NCBI GenBank assembly: GCA_023055505.1
Contig: JALIRH010000002.1
Location: 26,542,437 to 26,606,436, forward strand
DNA length: 64,000 nucleotides
Reading direction: 5' to 3'
Source: Callipepla californica brunnescens
Lineage: Eukaryota > Chordata > Aves > Galliformes > Odontophoridae
Position 1 is the stretch's first letter; every line of letters begins with the position of its first letter. Under the pieces are notes generated by a model that was given only the letters and a program-made list of their open reading frames with translations, searched no databases and had not been told where the DNA came from. The position numbers and the translations under genes were made by a program. Shown piece by piece: positions 60,440 through 64,000 of the stretch.

Positions 60440-61477
60440 TTGTTTTGCGATAAAATTTTCAGCACTTGATTAATCCAGAGCATACTGGCCAATAACTCAA
60501 TGACCGAATGGAGATCAGTGATGAGTAGTGTCCCTGAGGGTTCAGTACTGAGACCGTTGGCCTTTAGTATCTTTATCAATAACTTTGACACTGAAATCAA
60601 GTGCACCCTCAGAAAATTTATGGATGAGACCATGTTGTGTGGTGCAATCAGGAGATACCCAACAGAGATACTTAGACAGGATTGAGCAGTAGGCTCAGGA
60701 GGGCCTCACCAGGTCCAAAAAAGTCAAGTGCCAGGTTTTGTACCTACATCATGGCAACTCCTACTATCAATAGAAGCCCAGAGATGAAAGGATTGAGCAC
60801 TGCCCAGCTGGAAAGGACTTGGGGAACTGGTGGAAGGCAAGCTGGACATGAACCAGTAATTTGCCCTTGCAGCCCAGAAAGCCAACACTGTCTGGGGTTG
60901 CATCAAAAGAAGTGTGGTCAGCAGATCAAGGATGGTGAACCTGCCCCTCTACTCTGCTCTGGTGAGACCTCACCTGAAATACTGAGTCCAGTTATGTAGT
61001 CCTCAGTACAGGAAAGTCATGGGCCTGCTGGATTGCATCCAGAGGAGGGCCACAAAAATGATCCAAGGGATGGAACACCTCTCCTGTGAGGACAGGCTGA
61101 GAGAACAGGGTCTGTTCAGCCTGGAGGAGAGAAGGCTCTGGAGAGACCTGACAGCAACCTTTCTGTGGGGCATAAGAAGGAAAGGGAGACTTTTCAGCAG
61201 GATCTGCTGTGATAGGACAAGAAGAAACGGAGTCTAAGTGAGTGGTGAGATTTAGACTGTATATAAGGAAAAAAATTTTTACAATAACGGCTGTGAGGCA
61301 CTGGAACAGGTTGCCCAGGGACTTACTAGATGCCCTGTCCCTGGAGACATTCAAGTCAGGCTAGACCAGGCTCTGAGCAACCTGATCTATCTGTAGATGA
61401 CTCTGTTCAGTGCAGGGGAGTTGGCCTAGGTTACATTTAATGGCCCCTTCCAGTTTTAATATTCTTTGATTCTAATA
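60440..61477 (+). mobile_element. CR1 LINE, 1 kb, RT core to 3' end
   Basis: Contains the RT core, the C-terminal region and the 3' terminus on the plus strand. The end reads 'gccctgtccctggagacattcaa', 'ctctgagcaacctgatctat', 'ggggagttggcctaggttac' and 'ccccttccag', with a degraded tail at 61465-61477. It is 5'-truncated within the RT. The left boundary is between about 60440 and 60490. Confidence 0.92.
60500..61240 (+). pseudogene. CR1 ORF2 RT core and C-terminus, broken
   Basis: The first frame reads SSVPEGSVLRPLAFSIFINN, where the family has PQGS, so glutamine is replaced by glutamate. It continues [14 protein letters not shown], where the metal-binding box FADDT has become FMDET: the first aspartate is kept and the second is now glutamate. 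Later pieces in other frames include LLDCIQRRATKMIQGMEHLS and LREQGLFSLEERRLWRDL at 61025-61162. Shifts and stops separate them. Confidence 0.85.
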
Positions 61478-62230
61478 TGACAACTCTTCTGACGCTAGGT
61501 CTTAAGTAGGACGTAGTTTGGTCTTTATGAACTTTCATTAATTCTCTAAAAATGATGCATGTATTTCTTCTCTCTTGGTTTTGATGAGTCATAAGCAAAC
61601 ACGAGGGGCATGAACTTCACAAGAAAGCAAAAATGTGAGTTTGGGAAATGATTTTTGCTCGTTTGTTTAACATCTAATTGACAAATTTTAAAATCTCTCT
61701 AAACTTGAACATTCAAATAAAACTGATGTTTGTCTTATTCATGAAAGATTTTCTACATCTGGAAATGCTTCAGGGAAATGCAAACTGAGTAGTTACTGCG
61801 TGCTGGGAACTGTTTCCAGAAATAAGGAGTTCTGGATATTTATTACACAGAACAGCTGAAGTTCTGTAATAGACTACAGAAAAGGGCATATCTATAAGAA
61901 TAAATCCTGACATTTTTAATTTAAAACATTTTAAAGAAAACCTTCTTTTTCCATCTGATGGGAAGACAAGGAATATTTTTAATCGTTTCTGTTTTACCCA
62001 AGGTACAAGCATACATTCAATTTCCAGCTGAATCCAGAATTTTGGTGGTAGTGTAGCAATGCTACATTAGAAGTCATCGCGCTCTCAGGAGGAAGAAGCC
62101 CTGCAGGGATCTGTGAAATGTGGCCTTTGAGACATTTGGAGGTCAGATACCTAGTCTAAGCAGATGCAAAAAGAGGCTAGGATGAATCCCTATGTGTGGA
62201 TAGACTGCACTGACTGCAGGGACAGTCAAA
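61478..62230. other. Unique noncoding stretch
   Basis: No gene or repeat recognised. Confidence 0.5.
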
Positions 62231-62312
62231 ATCACAGAATCATAGAATGATTTGTGTTGGAAGGGACCTTTAAGATCATCTCGTTCCAACCTCACTTCCT
62301 GTCTACAGGAAT
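62231..62312 (-). mobile_element. CR1 3' terminus, well preserved
   Basis: About 80 bp in minus orientation. The plus text reads 'aatcacagaatcatagaatg', 'gtgttggaagggaccttt', 'aagatcatctcgttccaacc'. It is the best-preserved CR1 tail in the window and very short. Confidence 0.92.
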
Positions 62313-63539
62313 ACCCCCCTGGAGACCAGGTTGATTAGCTGCAATGGTTTTCCAATTGCTGAAATTAAGGGAAGTGAATCCCATCCAATTACTACTTTTA
62401 AGTGCAAATGTACACAAATTCCATGAGTTTGATTTTTGTTTGTTGGTTTGTTTATGTGTGACAAGTACAGCAGACTGTGATAAAGTAGAACGGATTTATA
62501 TTCTGTAAAGAACTTCTAGGAAATAATGTTCAGGAGAGGAAATTGGTAATATCTACGTGGATATTAATCAAAGATGTAGGAGAACATTGCTCTCCAGATC
62601 TCTTTGCTTACTGATTTTTTTTTCATTGCTGAAGGCTACGGAGCAAATCTGGGATTTCATTTAAAATGCTCAGTGTTAAGGGTTGTTAAGCAAGAGGTGG
62701 AGAAACAAAGAAAAGAAGCAAATTACAGCAAAACATGCCTCAATTACTGGACACAGAATGCATCACAACAGGCCAGTGCAGAGTACATGCCCCATGCGAG
62801 GAATAAGGCATGTCAAGGCATGTGATTGATTAGGTCTCTAGTGATCTATTGAGAAGGTCAGTGTCTGGATAGTATGACACAATCTATGTAATTCTGAGAG
62901 ATGAAAAGGTGAAATAACATGATAACTAATGCTTTTATGAGGAAAAAAATCCCTAGCACTTAAGGAAAGTACTTGTGTTTACTATCTTTTCTTTTCCACA
63001 CCTTTTTTTTTTACACACCTTATTGATAAATTGAACAGTTTTTACTATGTGTAATATTGAAACTTCGAGGAAATGCATATATTCTTTAAGTAATATGCCC
63101 CTCGATCTTGTGAATTCTTGAACTACAAACACTAGTTAAAATCTAAAATGAGGGCAAAGGTTGATCACTCTTCTGTGATTATCTGATTATTTCATTATTG
63201 TTCTTTTCTGACCAAATCAAATTTGAAATCAATGTTTTAACCATTTTTAGTACTTTTCTGAAATCTTTATTATACTCTTATCCTGGGCACACTTTCCATC
63301 ATGCCCATGCCCCTGAATTTGAGAGCAACTAATCCAACTGGACAGACACTGTTGAAAGTATTTCATGAATTGTACTGGTGAGGGTCAGCTGGGAGTCTAT
63401 GATCATTGGAGGGAGAGACCTGCACAGGGAAACTGCCTTGCCCTCATCTTCATCATCCTGTTGAAAAATTTAAAATTACTGAGTTGTCGTTTTGCTTCTT
63501 CCCATCCCCTCATCAACCCACAACTGACTTTTCTTTTTA
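62313..63539. other. Unique noncoding stretch
   Basis: No gene or interspersed repeat recognised. A tandem pair of 10-mers aggcatgtca/aggcatgtga at 62806-62825 resembles a p53 site; see findings. Confidence 0.45.
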
Positions 63540-63945
63540 TATCACATCAAATGGGAAGCACTTGGCTTCACCTTGAAGGCCCTTCAAAGCTGCACCTTCC
63601 CTACAGATCATCTATAATTCACAGAAAGTGTCATCTCTCAGCCCTAACAGGTCACTGATGCCAGCTTCAATGTTCACTTGTTAACATTTCAAAGGAGCAC
63701 TTTCATGTCATCTCACATACTGCCTACAAGGAGCTAGCTGCAAACCTCCATGATGCTGCCTCATTACCCTCCACCAGACATTGCTGAAAGCTCCTCCTGG
63801 TTGGGGTGCCTGTGACAGCCTCCAGACAAGGAGGCTGCTGCCATGCTGTGCCTGGTGGCAGCTGTGCTGCCCACCCTGTGCTTCATCACTCCCATCTCTT
63901 CCCTACCTGGTTGTCTCTTCTCTCAAGTTGTCAGTTTTTTATCTT
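63540..63945 (+). repeat. Ancient amniote dispersed repeat, retroelement-like
   Basis: The phrases 'ggcttcaccttgaaggccct', 'ctgatgccagcttcaatgtt', 'catgatgctgcctcatta', 'ggctgctgccatgctgtgcc' and 'ggttgtctcttctctcaagt' follow in order a dispersed sequence I recall from reptile and bird genomes. It contains a KALHN-like peptide and a '...gttgtctcttgtct...' downstream part. One frame here gives GFTLKALQS. I cannot name the family, and it may derive from an old retroelement coding region. Confidence 0.4.
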
Positions 63946-64000
63946 TGTTCCCCTAACTGATATCCTGATCTATGACTCTTGAGCATTGTGGTAATAGTAA
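63946..64000. other. Window end
   Basis: Nothing recognised in the last 55 bases. Confidence 0.5.

Noticed and set aside
1..64000. CRISPR arrays, operons, tRNA or rRNA genes
   Set aside because: No regularly spaced repeats, no tRNA A/B box pairs with a fold and no rRNA sequence were seen; the DNA is eukaryotic.

Overview
The window looks like bird nuclear DNA: AT-rich, intron-poor in signal, with no supportable host gene. The dispersed repeats are mostly CR1 LINEs whose 3' ends carry the avian ATTCTATG-type octamer tail. There is also an avian-style solo LTR, a GC-richer dispersed repeat I recognise from bird genomes, and a 100-N scaffold gap. No host exon, tRNA, rRNA, CpG island or operon-like structure could be supported on either strand. 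All open frames are short (the longest, 211 codons, runs antisense through a CR1). The stretch is therefore an intergenic desert or the inside of a very large intron.

Layout. 1-3690: unique AT-rich DNA with a TTA/TTG microsatellite. 3693-6957: a dense repeat cluster holding a C-rich pentamer tract, an old CR1, a CR1 3' end in minus orientation, and a CR1 with ORF1 and endonuclease sequence whose middle part is inverted. 6958-10725: unique DNA containing a homeodomain-core-rich segment. 10726-11289: solo LTR. 11330-22607: five CR1 3' ends, all plus strand, separated by unique DNA, with a 107-bp TTTTA tract at 12690 and a possible second LTR at 15796. 22845-23395: GC-richer avian dispersed repeat. 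23396-30600: unique. 30602-32870: 2.3-kb CR1 on the minus strand. 32871-38060: unique. 38064-40487: 2.4-kb CR1 on the plus strand. 40488-64000: unique DNA with scattered CR1 tails (46574, 58726, 60440-61477, 62231), an old CR1 scrap at 45785, a MIR-like SINE at 54829, an ancient amniote repeat at 63540, AT dinucleotide tracts, and the assembly gap at 49684-49783.

Nothing here forms a working pathway. The only coding remnants are CR1 ORF1/ORF2 pieces, all broken by stops and frameshifts. All three copies that reach the reverse-transcriptase metal-binding box have lost its canonical form. I found no novel biological system. The most informative observations are the CR1 whose inversion junction sits on a perfect 16-bp palindrome, the independent decay of the RT box, C-rich G-quadruplex-prone tracts, and several candidate regulatory stretches that need comparative data. 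Family names were assigned from memory of consensus sequences, not from a database search.
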